Origin: Candidatus Avedoeria danica | Lineage (GTDB): Bacteria; Chloroflexota; Anaerolineae; Epilineales; Epilineaceae | DNA length: 64,000 bases | Assembly (NCBI GenBank): GCA_016703025.1 | Contig: JADJCV010000005.1 | Coordinates: 62,001 to 126,000, forward strand | Direction: 5' to 3' | Part shown: in pieces, positions 25,399 through 33,412 of the stretch | Layout: the number at the start of each line of letters is the position of its first letter | How positions within the stretch are numbered: the first letter of the stretch is position 1 | Program-made: the position numbers and the translations under genes | The notes under the pieces: generated by a model | The model's input: only the letters and a program-made list of their open reading frames with translations | What the model was told of the DNA's origin: nothing | Database searches by the model: none

Positions 25399-28300
25399 CT
25401 ACGGCGCCCAAGTGCTCGACGTGATGCCGTAGTTCCCGCCCATGAGCGACAGGTCGAGGATGTTCACGATTCCGTCCTCGTTCACGTCGGGGCTCGACCC
25501 GACCGGCGATCCGCCACCGCACGCCGACGTCATCGTCCCGTAGAACGCGCCGATGCACGAAGCGTCGCTGATGTCGATCGTGTTGTCGTTGTACGCATCC
25601 CCGCCGCGCAGCACCAGCGTGACCAGCGTCGTGAACGGTCGCACGCTCATCAGCTTGCTGTGGCTGTACGTCGTCGACACCTCCGCCGTTGTCGCCACGA
25701 ACAGGTTGCGATCGGCCAGCAGGTGGTATGTCGTCCCCACTAGCAGCTCGTAGCCCACGTTGTGCGCCGTCGCGTAGCTGCCCGACGCCGCGCTCGTGCC
25801 CTGCGCGTACTCCACCGAGCCCGACTTCGTGGCGATGTCGAACACCCGCAGCTTACCGCCACTGTCGTTCGTCCGCCCCTGGAGGTCGATGAACCCGTTG
25901 TAGTTCGCCTTGCCGATGATGTTCACCGTGCCGTCGTTCGTGTCCGTGATGTCCCGGCTGGCGACCGAGGGCGCGTTGTAGCCGGCGTTGTTCAGGAAGA
26001 TCTTCGCCCCGCCCAGCGCCGACGCCGCCGAGTCCGCCTCGAGGTGCGCGATGTCCAGGTTCGTCGGCCACGGGCCCGGGCCAGGCGGCGGGTTGGCGGC
26101 CGTGAAGTTCAGCTTCGCCAGCGTCCCGCCGTCCCATTCGCTGATGAACAGGGTGCAGAAGTACTTCACGATGCCCGGCCCCGACCCGTTGTTCGTGCAT
26201 TGGCCCAGCCACGGCGCGATGAACGTCGTGCTGCTGAGCGTCAGGTACGCCGTGTCATAGGTTACCTCGAACTGGATCGAGTTCAGCTTCTGCGCGTCGA
26301 CCTTTAGGTCCGCGACGAAAGCCGCGCCCTCGCTGATGTTTACGCTCGTCTGGTCGCCGACCGCCACCGGGTCCATGTCCAGGTGCAGCTCGGCGAACGT
26401 GTGCGGGGTGTAGTCCACCCCGGCGCTCGCCCCGTCGCCGCTCGGGCCGGTCGGCCCGGCCACATCGCCCCAGCTGTTGCGCTCCGCCGCCAGCGGGCTC
26501 GTCGTGCCGTCGTTCTGGATCCCGTTGCCGCCGTTGACCTTGAACAGGTTGCCCTCGATCGTCACGACCCCGCCGAACGCGACGCCGCTGTTCACCTGCA
26601 GCCCGGCGCCGGTGTTGCTGTGGATCCAGTTGCCGAACATCTTGAACGACGTCACGCTCACCGCTACCTCGACGCCGTCCGCCCAGTTCTTCACCTCGCT
26701 GTCGCTCAGCGTGAAGTTATCGCCGCCCGTCGTCACCAGGACCGCCGGGTCCCCGCTTCCGCCGCCGTCCAGCACCGCGTTCGTCAGCGTGACGTCCGCC
26801 GCCGCCACCGTCAAGAACGGCGATCCCGGGCCACCCGTCCGGCCCTCAAGGTCGAGCGTAATGCCTGGCGTCGTGATGACGATGCCGCCGGTCAGGGGCT
26901 CGCCACCGACAACCACGATCGTATCGCCATATTGCGCCGAGGCGAGCAGGGCGGCAAGCGTGCCGTACTCGCCCGTGCGTTCGTTGCGATACGTGTCGGG
27001 CTGGGAGCAGCCGGCGCTCGTCCACGGCGTGAAGTCGATGTTGGCGCTTGCCGAGTCACCGGTGCCGCTCGGGTTGGAGGTGGCGTTGTACGGACCGCTG
27101 GCGTCGCCCCACCAGTTGTTCTCGGCGTTGACCGTCGGTGAGGTGACGTTCGAGGTCATGCCCTCGTCGTTGTCCGTGAAACAGTTGCCGCTGGCCGACA
27201 TGGCCGTGAACACGCCGGCCCCGCACGTGCTCTCACACTTCCACCACACGACCCCAACATCGAAGCCGTTGATGATGTTGTTGTCGATGTTCACCGCCAT
27301 GTCGTCGGGGCCGTAGCCGGCATCCGCCTCGATCCCATACGTCGAGGTGTTGTCCGCGCCGACGAAGGCGATCGTGTTGCCCGTCACCGCGACGGTGAGC
27401 AGGGCCTGCGGCGCGAGCGCCGACAGCGCCGACTGCAGGCCATCGCCCGCTGCACCGGCCGCGGCAATCGCGCCGCCACCGCCACCGCCGAGGTACGCGC
27501 CGTCGACGGGCTGCGGCACGGCGTGGGGCGGGTCGCTGGCGATGATGCCCCAGCTGTAGTCGCCCACCTCCACGACGGTGATGTCGTTGTCCGTCAGGTT
27601 CGCGCCGCCGTCGTAGTTGTAGATTCCGGTCTGGGCCCCGGTGATCACATTGTCGTCGATCGTGAGTTCCGTGTAGTAGTTGAGAATCGACGAGGCAACG
27701 GTGCCTGAGCCGCTGTAGGCGATGCCGCTGATCGTGTTGTCCTCGATCGTGCCTGAGCCGAGGTCCGACCAGACCTGGATCCCGTTCTGGGCGGTGGACG
27801 GCGTGTTGCCGGCGCCCGTGACCGTGTTGTTGGCGATGCTCACGACGACCGCCGTGCTGGCGCTCGTGTTCACCGTGATGCCGTTCTTCTGGAACCCGCT
27901 GATCGTGTTGCCCGTCACGTTGATCGTGCGCGTCGTGGCGTCATCGTTGTAGGTATAGAACGCGTTGCCGTGCTGCGTCCCGTCGAGCGGCGCGTTGCGC
28001 ACATCGACGATGTGCGTGTTCTGCACCGTTCCGCCGGCGTTGTTGAAGCCGACGCCGACGAACCGATAGTTCGCGTTGCCCCGGCCGGCGCCGTCCACCT
28101 TGAGGTCCTTGATGACGACGTCGTTCGTGCCGTGCGCGTAGAGGACCGGGCGGTTCGCGTTGGCGCCCGTCAAGAAGAACAACGTCAGCGCCGTCGGCGC
28201 CTTGATGATCGACGTCGTCCCGACGCCCTGCAGCGTGCGCGCCGCGGTGATCTCGACCTGCTCCTCGTACGTGCCGGCGGCGATGCGGACCGTCCCGGCG

Positions 28301-29436
28301 GCGAGGGCCGAGTTGACACCCTCCTGCACCCGCCCGGTCGCGCCGGTCTGCGCGCCGTTGTCGTCCACCCACAGCGTGCTGAAGTCACCCTGGAAGCCCA
28401 TCGTGCCGCTCGTGTCGGTGCCGACGGCCAGCCACGGCGTGAAGTCCACGTTCGCCGAGGCCGTTCCCGCCACGTCCGGCGCGCCGCCGGGGTTCGTCGC
28501 GGAACCGCCGTACGCCACCGGGATCTGCGCGGCGTAGCCCGGCTCGGCGCTGTTGGCCGTCGTGACGACGGGCGTGATCGTGCCGAGCCAGTTGCCGCTG
28601 AAGTTCTTGAGGTTCGTCGTGCCGGGCGCCGGCAGCGCGCCGCCGGTCTGGCGGTCGACGATGCCGCCGTACCAGTTGCCGGAGATGTCGTTGTTCTTGA
28701 TGGTGGCGTTCAGCGCCGTCTGGAGCGGCACGTTGGAGCCGACGCTCGCGTCGAGGAAGAGGATCCCGACGGTCCAGTTGTCGGTGATCTCGTTTTCCTG
28801 GATGTTGAGGTTGTCGGTGACGTTGCGCATGATGAGGCCGGTGCGGTTGAAGTCGATGACGTTGTTGTGGATGTTGGCGCCGCTATTGTCGTTGATGTCG
28901 ATCCCGGTGCGGTTGCCGGTCAGGACGCAGTTGCGGACCTCCATGCTCTTAGCTGTGCCCTGGATGGCGATCCCGGCGCTGTTGATCCCCGGGTCGTTCC
29001 ACGTAGCGGGGGCGTTCCCTTCCCGCGTGATCGTGAAGCCGTCGATGACGACGTTCAGCGCGTTGACGGTCAGCGTCGTTCCGGCGGGAGCGGCCAACGG
29101 CCCCTTGATCGTCGTCGACCCGCTGCCGGCGCCCAAGAGCGTGACCGGCTTGTTCGCGTCCACGTCCCCGATGTACGTCCCGGCCCCTACATGCACCGTC
29201 CCGCCGCTGTCCACAAGATCGATGCCCTTCTGGATCGTCTTGACCGCGCAGTTCGGCATGGCGGTGGCGTCGGCATCTGCGGTGCCGTTGCAATCCGTGT
29301 CATGGCCGTCCGTTCGGACGTAGATGGGCGTGGCGGCCAAGACTGTGCTTGCCGCTGTGGCGGCCAGGGCCAGTCCAAGAGCCGCAGCGGCCAGAGCCTT
29401 GTGGGTGTCGGTGAACAGGCAGTGAAGCCGAGCCAT
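25399..29436 (-). CDS. Secreted beta-helix protein with cohesin-like domain and type I dockerin
   Basis: A 1,345-residue exported protein and first gene of the cohesin cluster. ATG at 29436 is fixed by AAGGAG (29443-29448) 6 bases upstream and by the signal peptide that follows (about residues 13-35). Residues about 40-1,000 are NosD-like parallel beta-helix repeats with modules such as NWWGDASGPYN and NIDFTPW. A cohesin-like domain follows (LNSIQFEVTYDTAYLTLSS), then a small beta-domain (IDLQGRTNDSGGKLRVFD). A dockerin ends the protein: two calcium-loop repeats, GDAYNDNTIDISDASCIGAF and DVNEDGIVNILDLSLMGGNY. It is the only dockerin I see in the window. Confidence 0.88.
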   Translation of the reverse strand: MARLHCLFTDTHKALAAAALGLALAATAASTVLAATPIYVRTDGHDTDCNGTADADATAMPNCAVKTIQKGIDLVDSGGTVHVGAGTYIGDVDANKPVTLLGAGSGSTTIKGPLAAPAGTTLTVNALNVVIDGFTITREGNAPATWNDPGINSAGIAIQGTAKSMEVRNCVLTGNRTGIDINDNSGANIHNNVIDFNRTGLIMRNVTDNLNIQENEITDNWTVGILFLDASVGSNVPLQTALNATIKNNDISGNWYGGIVDRQTGGALPAPGTTNLKNFSGNWLGTITPVVTTANSAEPGYAAQIPVAYGGSATNPGGAPDVAGTASANVDFTPWLAVGTDTSGTMGFQGDFSTLWVDDNGAQTGATGRVQEGVNSALAAGTVRIAAGTYEEQVEITAARTLQGVGTTSIIKAPTALTLFFLTGANANRPVLYAHGTNDVVIKDLKVDGAGRGNANYRFVGVGFNNAGGTVQNTHIVDVRNAPLDGTQHGNAFYTYNDDATTRTINVTGNTISGFQKNGITVNTSASTAVVVSIANNTVTGAGNTPSTAQNGIQVWSDLGSGTIEDNTISGIAYSGSGTVASSILNYYTELTIDDNVITGAQTGIYNYDGGANLTDNDITVVEVGDYSWGIIASDPPHAVPQPVDGAYLGGGGGGAIAAAGAAGDGLQSALSALAPQALLTVAVTGNTIAFVGADNTSTYGIEADAGYGPDDMAVNIDNNIINGFDVGVVWWKCESTCGAGVFTAMSASGNCFTDNDEGMTSNVTSPTVNAENNWWGDASGPYNATSNPSGTGDSASANIDFTPWTSAGCSQPDTYRNERTGEYGTLAALLASAQYGDTIVVVGGEPLTGGIVITTPGITLDLEGRTGGPGSPFLTVAAADVTLTNAVLDGGGSGDPAVLVTTGGDNFTLSDSEVKNWADGVEVAVSVTSFKMFGNWIHSNTGAGLQVNSGVAFGGVVTIEGNLFKVNGGNGIQNDGTTSPLAAERNSWGDVAGPTGPSGDGASAGVDYTPHTFAELHLDMDPVAVGDQTSVNISEGAAFVADLKVDAQKLNSIQFEVTYDTAYLTLSSTTFIAPWLGQCTNNGSGPGIVKYFCTLFISEWDGGTLAKLNFTAANPPPGPGPWPTNLDIAHLEADSAASALGGAKIFLNNAGYNAPSVASRDITDTNDGTVNIIGKANYNGFIDLQGRTNDSGGKLRVFDIATKSGSVEYAQGTSAASGSYATAHNVGYELLVGTTYHLLADRNLFVATTAEVSTTYSHSKLMSVRPFTTLVTLVLRGGDAYNDNTIDISDASCIGAFYGTMTSACGGGSPVGSSPDVNEDGIVNILDLSLMGGNYGITSSTWAP

Positions 29437-29867
29437 GTGGATCTCCTTGCGAGTCGATGAAGTGGAGCGAGTCGTGGACGGCAAACTCAGAGTTCAGCCA
29501 ACCATCATTCCATCCCGGTAATCAACTGAACCGTCGACAACTACTGACAACCGAGCGAGACCATACCATAACCAACCACAAGAGAGATCACCTGCTAGGG
29601 AGACTCGAATCATGATCGGGCGACGCACGGGTGTCAGCAAGGAGTTAACGAGGGGAAGGGTCGAAAGATACGTGCCGCTTACGTTTGGCTGCCAAGGCCC
29701 GCAACGGCCCCTCAATCGGGTGCTGTGACTCTCCCCCGCAACCGCTTGCGCCAGGTGCGACGACAATCGCGTGGCTCGGCAGGCATCGGCATGAGGTCGA
29801 CGCGTTCGCCGCGCGCGCGGTCGCTCGCTATCATCCGCCCGCCGCGGCCGTTCGAAGTCGGTCGTGG
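29437..29867. other. Non-coding stretch between cohesin operon and tRNA-Leu
   Basis: These 431 bases are less GC-rich than their surroundings and must hold the promoter of the minus-strand cohesin operon and that of the plus-strand tRNA. I could not identify a convincing -35/-10 pair for either. Open frames across it overlap the tRNA and look spurious. Confidence 0.5.
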
Positions 29868-29949
29868 GGGGCGGTGGCGGAACTGGCATACGCGGCGGAC
29901 TTAAACTCCGTTGGGGAAACCCATGTGGGTTCGACTCCCACCCGCCCCA
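29868..29949 (+). tRNA. tRNA-Leu (anticodon TAA)
   Basis: An 82-base class II tRNA. The acceptor arms are GGGGCGG and CCGCCCC with discriminator A. The D-arm is GCG...CGC around AACTGGCATA, and the anticodon stem is GCGGA/TCCGT around loop CTTAAAC, giving anticodon TAA. A variable arm GGG-GAAA-CCC and T-arm GTGGG-TTCGACT-CCCAC follow. CCA is not encoded. Its 3' part (29897-29949) is duplicated at 38920-38972 because an island is integrated here. Confidence 0.95.
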
Positions 29950-29951
29950 CT
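29897..29951 (+). repeat. Attachment site attL (tRNA 3' end)
   Basis: The 55 bases from GGACTTAAACTCC to GCCCCACT, covering the anticodon loop through the 3' end of tRNA-Leu plus two bases, are identical to 38920-38974. This copy keeps the tRNA gene functional. Confidence 0.92.
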
Positions 29952-30003
29952 ACAGAGTAATACAAGCCTCCGATGGCCCGATTGTAGCACAGCCCATACT
30001 CGC

Positions 30004-30024
30004 TTGACCCTAATTCTGACCCTA
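30004..30024 (+). repeat. Left iteron pair, TGACCCT spaced 11 bp
   Basis: A 21-base block starting TTGACCCTAATT contains TGACCCT at 30005 and 30016. The whole block recurs at 38782-38802 near the other island end. It overlaps the stop codon of the integrase gene. The position and repetition suggest arm-type binding sites for integrase or an excision factor; this is an inference. Confidence 0.7.
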
Positions 30025-31152
30025 GTTTGTCTTGTCTTCGCCGCGGAGCACCGAATCCATCCGTCGAGCAGCATCGCGCTGAGTCTCGGGCAAGACGTGT
30101 GCGTAAGTGTTCATGGTCACGGTGATGCCCGAGTGACCGAGGATGGCCATGATGTCGCGGTGGCTGACGCCCTGGGCCAGGAGGAAGGTGGCGCAGCTGT
30201 GGCGCAAGTCGTGGAAGCGCTTCCTCGGGAGACCGGCTGACACGAGGAGCTTCTGAAAGCCCCTCGTCACTTCGGGGCCATCAAGTGGTGTCCCGATGCC
30301 GGTCGTGAAGACGTATGGCGTTTCCTGCCACCGCTCGCCGGCCTTGAGACGATTCCGGTTTTGCTGGGCGCGTTGACCCCGCAGCGCCAAGACAGCTGTC
30401 TCAGCAAGGACGATCGTCCGCTTTGACTGGGCCGTCTTCGGACTGACGAGTTGGAGCGTGCCGTCCAGCCGTTGCAGAGCGTTGCGAACAGTGAGGTGTC
30501 CGGCATCCAGGTCGATGTCCTGCCACGTAAGGCCGAGCAGCTCTCCCTGTCGCAGGCCAGTCGCCAGCGCCACGACGAAGAGCGCCTCCCATGAATGCCC
30601 ACGTATGTGCTCAAGGAACACGCGAGCCTGTTGGGGAGTGAGCGGTTCGATCTCTGAGTGTTCTTCCTTCGGCAGGTCGACGAGCGTTGCGACATTGCGC
30701 GTCACCTCGCTCCACTTGCACGCTTGGTTCAGAGCCGCCCGAAGCGTTGATCGTATCCTGTTGATGGACGCGGGAGAGAGACCGCTCTTGCGCTTCTCGT
30801 TCAGGAGCTTCTGAACGTGACCGGGCTGGAGCTTGGCGAGGGGGATCTTGCCGATCGCCGGCACCAGGTGCTGACGAACATGCATGGCGTAAGACGTGTA
30901 GGTTCGGGGGGCGACGCGGGGCTGTACGCTGTCCCGCAACCACCGCTCCAAGAACTGTTCAACCGTCTGGCGCTCGTCGGGTAGGGGAATGCCCTGGTCG
31001 ACCTGGCCCTGAGCAGTACGCATCTTGCGGGCGACCTCATCGCGGGTCTTGCCGTATACCGAGCGCTGGCGGCCAGCGACAGTCAGTCGGGCTTCCCAGC
31101 GTCCGTCTGGGCGCTTGCGGATTGTTCCTTCGTTGTTGCCGCGACGGGTCAC
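30022..31152 (-). CDS. Tyrosine recombinase (island integrase)
   Basis: A 376-residue phage-type integrase. It has an N-terminal arm-binding domain (EGTIRKRPDGRWEARLTVAG), a SAM-like core-binding domain (about 65-150) and a catalytic domain. Active residues are Arg in ATGLRQGELLGL, Lys in TAQSKRTI, His and Arg in FHDLRHSC (near 314-317), His in LGHSGI and the nucleophile Tyr in NTYAHV (near 350). It starts with GTG at 31152 and reads toward the tRNA, ending 71 bases from attL. It should catalyse site-specific integration and excision at the 55-bp repeat. No separate excisionase gene is evident. Confidence 0.95.
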   Translation of the reverse strand: MTRRGNNEGTIRKRPDGRWEARLTVAGRQRSVYGKTRDEVARKMRTAQGQVDQGIPLPDERQTVEQFLERWLRDSVQPRVAPRTYTSYAMHVRQHLVPAIGKIPLAKLQPGHVQKLLNEKRKSGLSPASINRIRSTLRAALNQACKWSEVTRNVATLVDLPKEEHSEIEPLTPQQARVFLEHIRGHSWEALFVVALATGLRQGELLGLTWQDIDLDAGHLTVRNALQRLDGTLQLVSPKTAQSKRTIVLAETAVLALRGQRAQQNRNRLKAGERWQETPYVFTTGIGTPLDGPEVTRGFQKLLVSAGLPRKRFHDLRHSCATFLLAQGVSHRDIMAILGHSGITVTMNTYAHVLPETQRDAARRMDSVLRGEDKTN

Positions 31153-31224
31153 AGGGCTGCGCCTTTCTCTCGTGCAGGCGCCTCAGGCACCAGCGTGGAG
31201 TAGTCTAGCCACGCGACCTAGAGC

Positions 31225-31271
31225 TTGCAAATCCCCAATGCATATGATACAGTGGGACATATGAGACACTG
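31225..31271 (+). promoter_or_regulatory. Promoter and operator-like direct repeat before vapBC
   Basis: TTGCAA (31225-31230), 17 bases, then TACAGT (31248-31253) form a moderate promoter. CATATGATACAGTG (31241-31254) overlaps the -10 and recurs as CATATGAGACACTG (31258-31271), 12 of 14 bases matching, 17 bases apart. Repeated sites over the -10 fit autorepression by the antitoxin, which is usual for vapBC operons. Confidence 0.5.
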
Positions 31272-31283
31272 TGGAGTGACACT

Positions 31284-31592
31284 ATGAATCCTGAGACGGA
31301 CATTCGGACACACGTCATCTTGCCCAAGGACATCCTGGCGAAGATCGACCTGCGCGTCGGTCAGCGCCGACGGAGTAAGTTCTTGGCCGATGCCGCCCGT
31401 CGCGAGCTTGAGCATCTTGAACTTGTTGAGATCGCCCGAGCAGCAGCCGGAAGCGGCAAGGGCCAGCCTCGGCCCTGGGGGGACACATCGGAGTCGATCG
31501 CACAGTGGGTGCATGACGACCGCCAGGCCGGTGGCGAGAGCGACGATGAGTTGGATGCGCTTCGCGCACGCGTCGCCGAAGATCGGCCATGA
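31284..31592 (+). CDS. vapB: VapB-type antitoxin (ribbon-helix-helix)
   Basis: A 102-residue protein. The N-terminal part (THVILPKDILAKIDLRVGQR, then SKFLADAARRELEHL) fits a ribbon-helix-helix DNA-binding domain. The C-terminal half is charged and would wrap the toxin. ATG has GGAG 7 bases upstream. It overlaps the PIN toxin gene as ATGA (31589-31592). It should neutralise the toxin and repress its own promoter. Confidence 0.85.
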   Translation: MNPETDIRTHVILPKDILAKIDLRVGQRRRSKFLADAARRELEHLELVEIARAAAGSGKGQPRPWGDTSESIAQWVHDDRQAGGESDDELDALRARVAEDRP

Positions 31593-31984
31593 GCGGCTTT
31601 GTTCTCGATACCACCGTGCTCATCGAGTACGCGCAGGGGGTCGAGCCCACAACGGCGCGCGTACTTGAACTGATTGAGGCCAAGGCAGAACTGCTCATCT
31701 GCGCCGTTCAGTTGGCCGAGTATTACGCTGGCGAGACGCCGGGCACGAATCCGGCGATGGACGCCTTCATTGCGCGTCTCACACTCATGCCGCTGACTCG
31801 ACCGGTGGCGTTGCTTGCCGCTAACTATCGATACGAACTGGCATTGCAGGACCGCCGGTTGCGAACGCCTGACGCCCTTATTGCCGCGCTCGCCCGAACG
31901 ACATCGGCCACGCTTGTGACCAACAATGTGCGCGACTTCCCAATTCCCAACATCACGATTGAGAGACTGGGCGGAAATCCATAG
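31589..31984 (+). CDS. vapC: VapC-type PIN-domain ribonuclease toxin
   Basis: A 131-residue PIN-domain protein with the acidic residues of the family: Asp in FVLDTTVLIEYA, Glu in QLAEYYAG, Asp in RTPDALIAA and the final acidic site in TNNVRDFP. The length is typical of VapC. Members cleave RNA, often initiator tRNA or rRNA, when freed from antitoxin. The pair probably stabilises the island in the host. Confidence 0.92.
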   Translation: MSGFVLDTTVLIEYAQGVEPTTARVLELIEAKAELLICAVQLAEYYAGETPGTNPAMDAFIARLTLMPLTRPVALLAANYRYELALQDRRLRTPDALIAALARTTSATLVTNNVRDFPIPNITIERLGGNP

Positions 31985-31996
31985 CTACAGATCCTG

Positions 31997-32026
31997 TTGA
32001 CATTGTCTAGCATCGCTTGATACAAT
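31997..32026 (+). promoter_or_regulatory. Sigma-70-type promoter of orphan/radC pair
   Basis: TTGACA (31997-32002) and TACAAT (32021-32026) are separated by 18 bases, upstream of the gene starting at 32079. It is one of the best consensus matches in the window. Confidence 0.6.
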
Positions 32027-32078
32027 CGAGCGTGCCCGAGCGTAATGTTATTGAATAGTTCGCTCGCGCTCCCAATCA

Positions 32079-32405
32079 ATGCCAACAACCGAATATTCCC
32101 AGCCAGAGCCACGGCCCGAAGAACGGCGTCGCCTACCGTTGTTCTCTTTGGGGGAGGTCGTGGCAACGCCTGGGGCGCTCACCGCGTGCGAGGAGGCGCT
32201 TGCCGATCCGCGCGTCTATCTTCGTCGCCACGTCACGGGGGACTGGGGAGACCTTGAGCGTGATGACAAGGCCGCCAACGACGAGGCACTCACCACCGGC
32301 GCCCGGATACTCTCCGCCTACTCCCTTCCCACCGACGAGCGACTCTGGATCATTACCGAGGCAGACCGAGCGTACACGACGCTCCTCACGCCACTGGAGT
32401 ATTGA
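32079..32405 (+). CDS. Conserved hypothetical protein of mobile elements
   Basis: A 108-residue soluble protein of a type often found on plasmids and integrative elements. It shows FSLGEVVATPGALTACEEA, then RRHVTGDWGDLERDDKAAND, and ILSAYSLPTDERLWIITEAD near the end. No function is known to me. A good promoter lies 53 bases upstream. It overlaps the RadC gene by 4 bases, and such pairing with RadC is common on mobile DNA. Confidence 0.8.
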   Translation: MPTTEYSQPEPRPEERRRLPLFSLGEVVATPGALTACEEALADPRVYLRRHVTGDWGDLERDDKAANDEALTTGARILSAYSLPTDERLWIITEADRAYTTLLTPLEY

Positions 32406-33355
32406 CCTCGTCCCGTTTTCCTATGGAGCGTACACCACATGACCATCGACTGCTGAGGGCTGCTCGCAGCCTGCACAACAACCGAGCACGGGAGGCTGTC
32501 CTGCGGGATCGCATCGAGGCTGCTGAAGGATCTCTAACCGAGTGGCTGATCGCCTCCGGGGCCACCTACGCACTCCTCGGCCTGTTTGATCTGCACCTAG
32601 AGGCAGGAGAGCTTCATGTAACCAAGCGCGCCGTCCCCAACTCCGATCAATTACCACCCCCACACCTTGTCCCGCCTCACGAGGCGTCACGCGCTCAACT
32701 CGGGATTGGACTTGAGCTTGGGGATGCTGGCGCCCGACGCGTTGCCGAGCCCGATGGATACACACGCCGGCTCGACAGACTCACTGGTCTCTCTGAGGGC
32801 GAACTGGCGAGCCTAGCGCGCGTCGTCCTGGCCTCGCTGTCGACCGCTGAGGTGGCGCCACTCCTGGCTCGACACGAGGCGAGCGTTGTTCTCTCCCACC
32901 CTCGTCAGGTCTTTGAACTGCTGGCTCCTGAGATGAGCGGTCTCTCCCAGGAGCAGCTGCGAGTTCTGACCCTAAACACCCGCCACGGCCTGCTCGGGGC
33001 ACATCTGGTGTACCAGGGCACCGTGCGAGAATCGCCGGTGCGCCCAGCCGAGGTCTTCCGCCCAGCGGTAGTGCAGCAAGCACCTGGCGTCATCGTCGCT
33101 CACAATCACCCCTCGGGCGATCCGACGCCCTCGCCCGACGACTTTGCCTTGACCCGCCAGCTTTCACAGGCGGGTAACCTGCCAGGTATCCGGATCGTTG
33201 ACCATGTCATCATCGCCGGCTCATCGTTCTACAGTTTCCGCGAAGGCGGGCACATTCCAACAGATACTGCTGACAGGATTGCTGCCTCAGACCTCATGGG
33301 GTGCCCACTGGCGAACTATTGCTGGGATGACGCTCTTGTGTCCAACCAAAAGTGA
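32402..33355 (+). CDS. RadC-family JAB/MPN domain protein
   Basis: A protein of up to 317 residues. The C-terminal MPN/JAB domain has the metal-site motif HNHPSGDPTPSPDD, preceded by RPAEVFRPAVVQQAPGVIVA and followed by VDHVIIA. The N-terminal 130 residues are not recognised beyond a RadC-like helical part. A TTG at 32402 overlapping the upstream stop and an ATG at 32423 are both possible starts; neither has a strong Shine-Dalgarno. RadC relatives are frequent on plasmids and islands; a DNA-repair role is unproven. Confidence 0.85.
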   Translation: MTSSRFPMERTPHDHRLLRAARSLHNNRAREAVLRDRIEAAEGSLTEWLIASGATYALLGLFDLHLEAGELHVTKRAVPNSDQLPPPHLVPPHEASRAQLGIGLELGDAGARRVAEPDGYTRRLDRLTGLSEGELASLARVVLASLSTAEVAPLLARHEASVVLSHPRQVFELLAPEMSGLSQEQLRVLTLNTRHGLLGAHLVYQGTVRESPVRPAEVFRPAVVQQAPGVIVAHNHPSGDPTPSPDDFALTRQLSQAGNLPGIRIVDHVIIAGSSFYSFREGGHIPTDTADRIAASDLMGCPLANYCWDDALVSNQK

Positions 33356-33412
33356 CGTACCAAACTCCAAGAGCCTCGATAGACACCTGCATCAGGGCCG
33401 TTTTATAATAGC

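Noticed and set aside
29494..29889. Minus-strand open frame before the tRNA
   Set aside because: It overlaps the tRNA and the upstream control region, and has no domain, signal or ribosome site.
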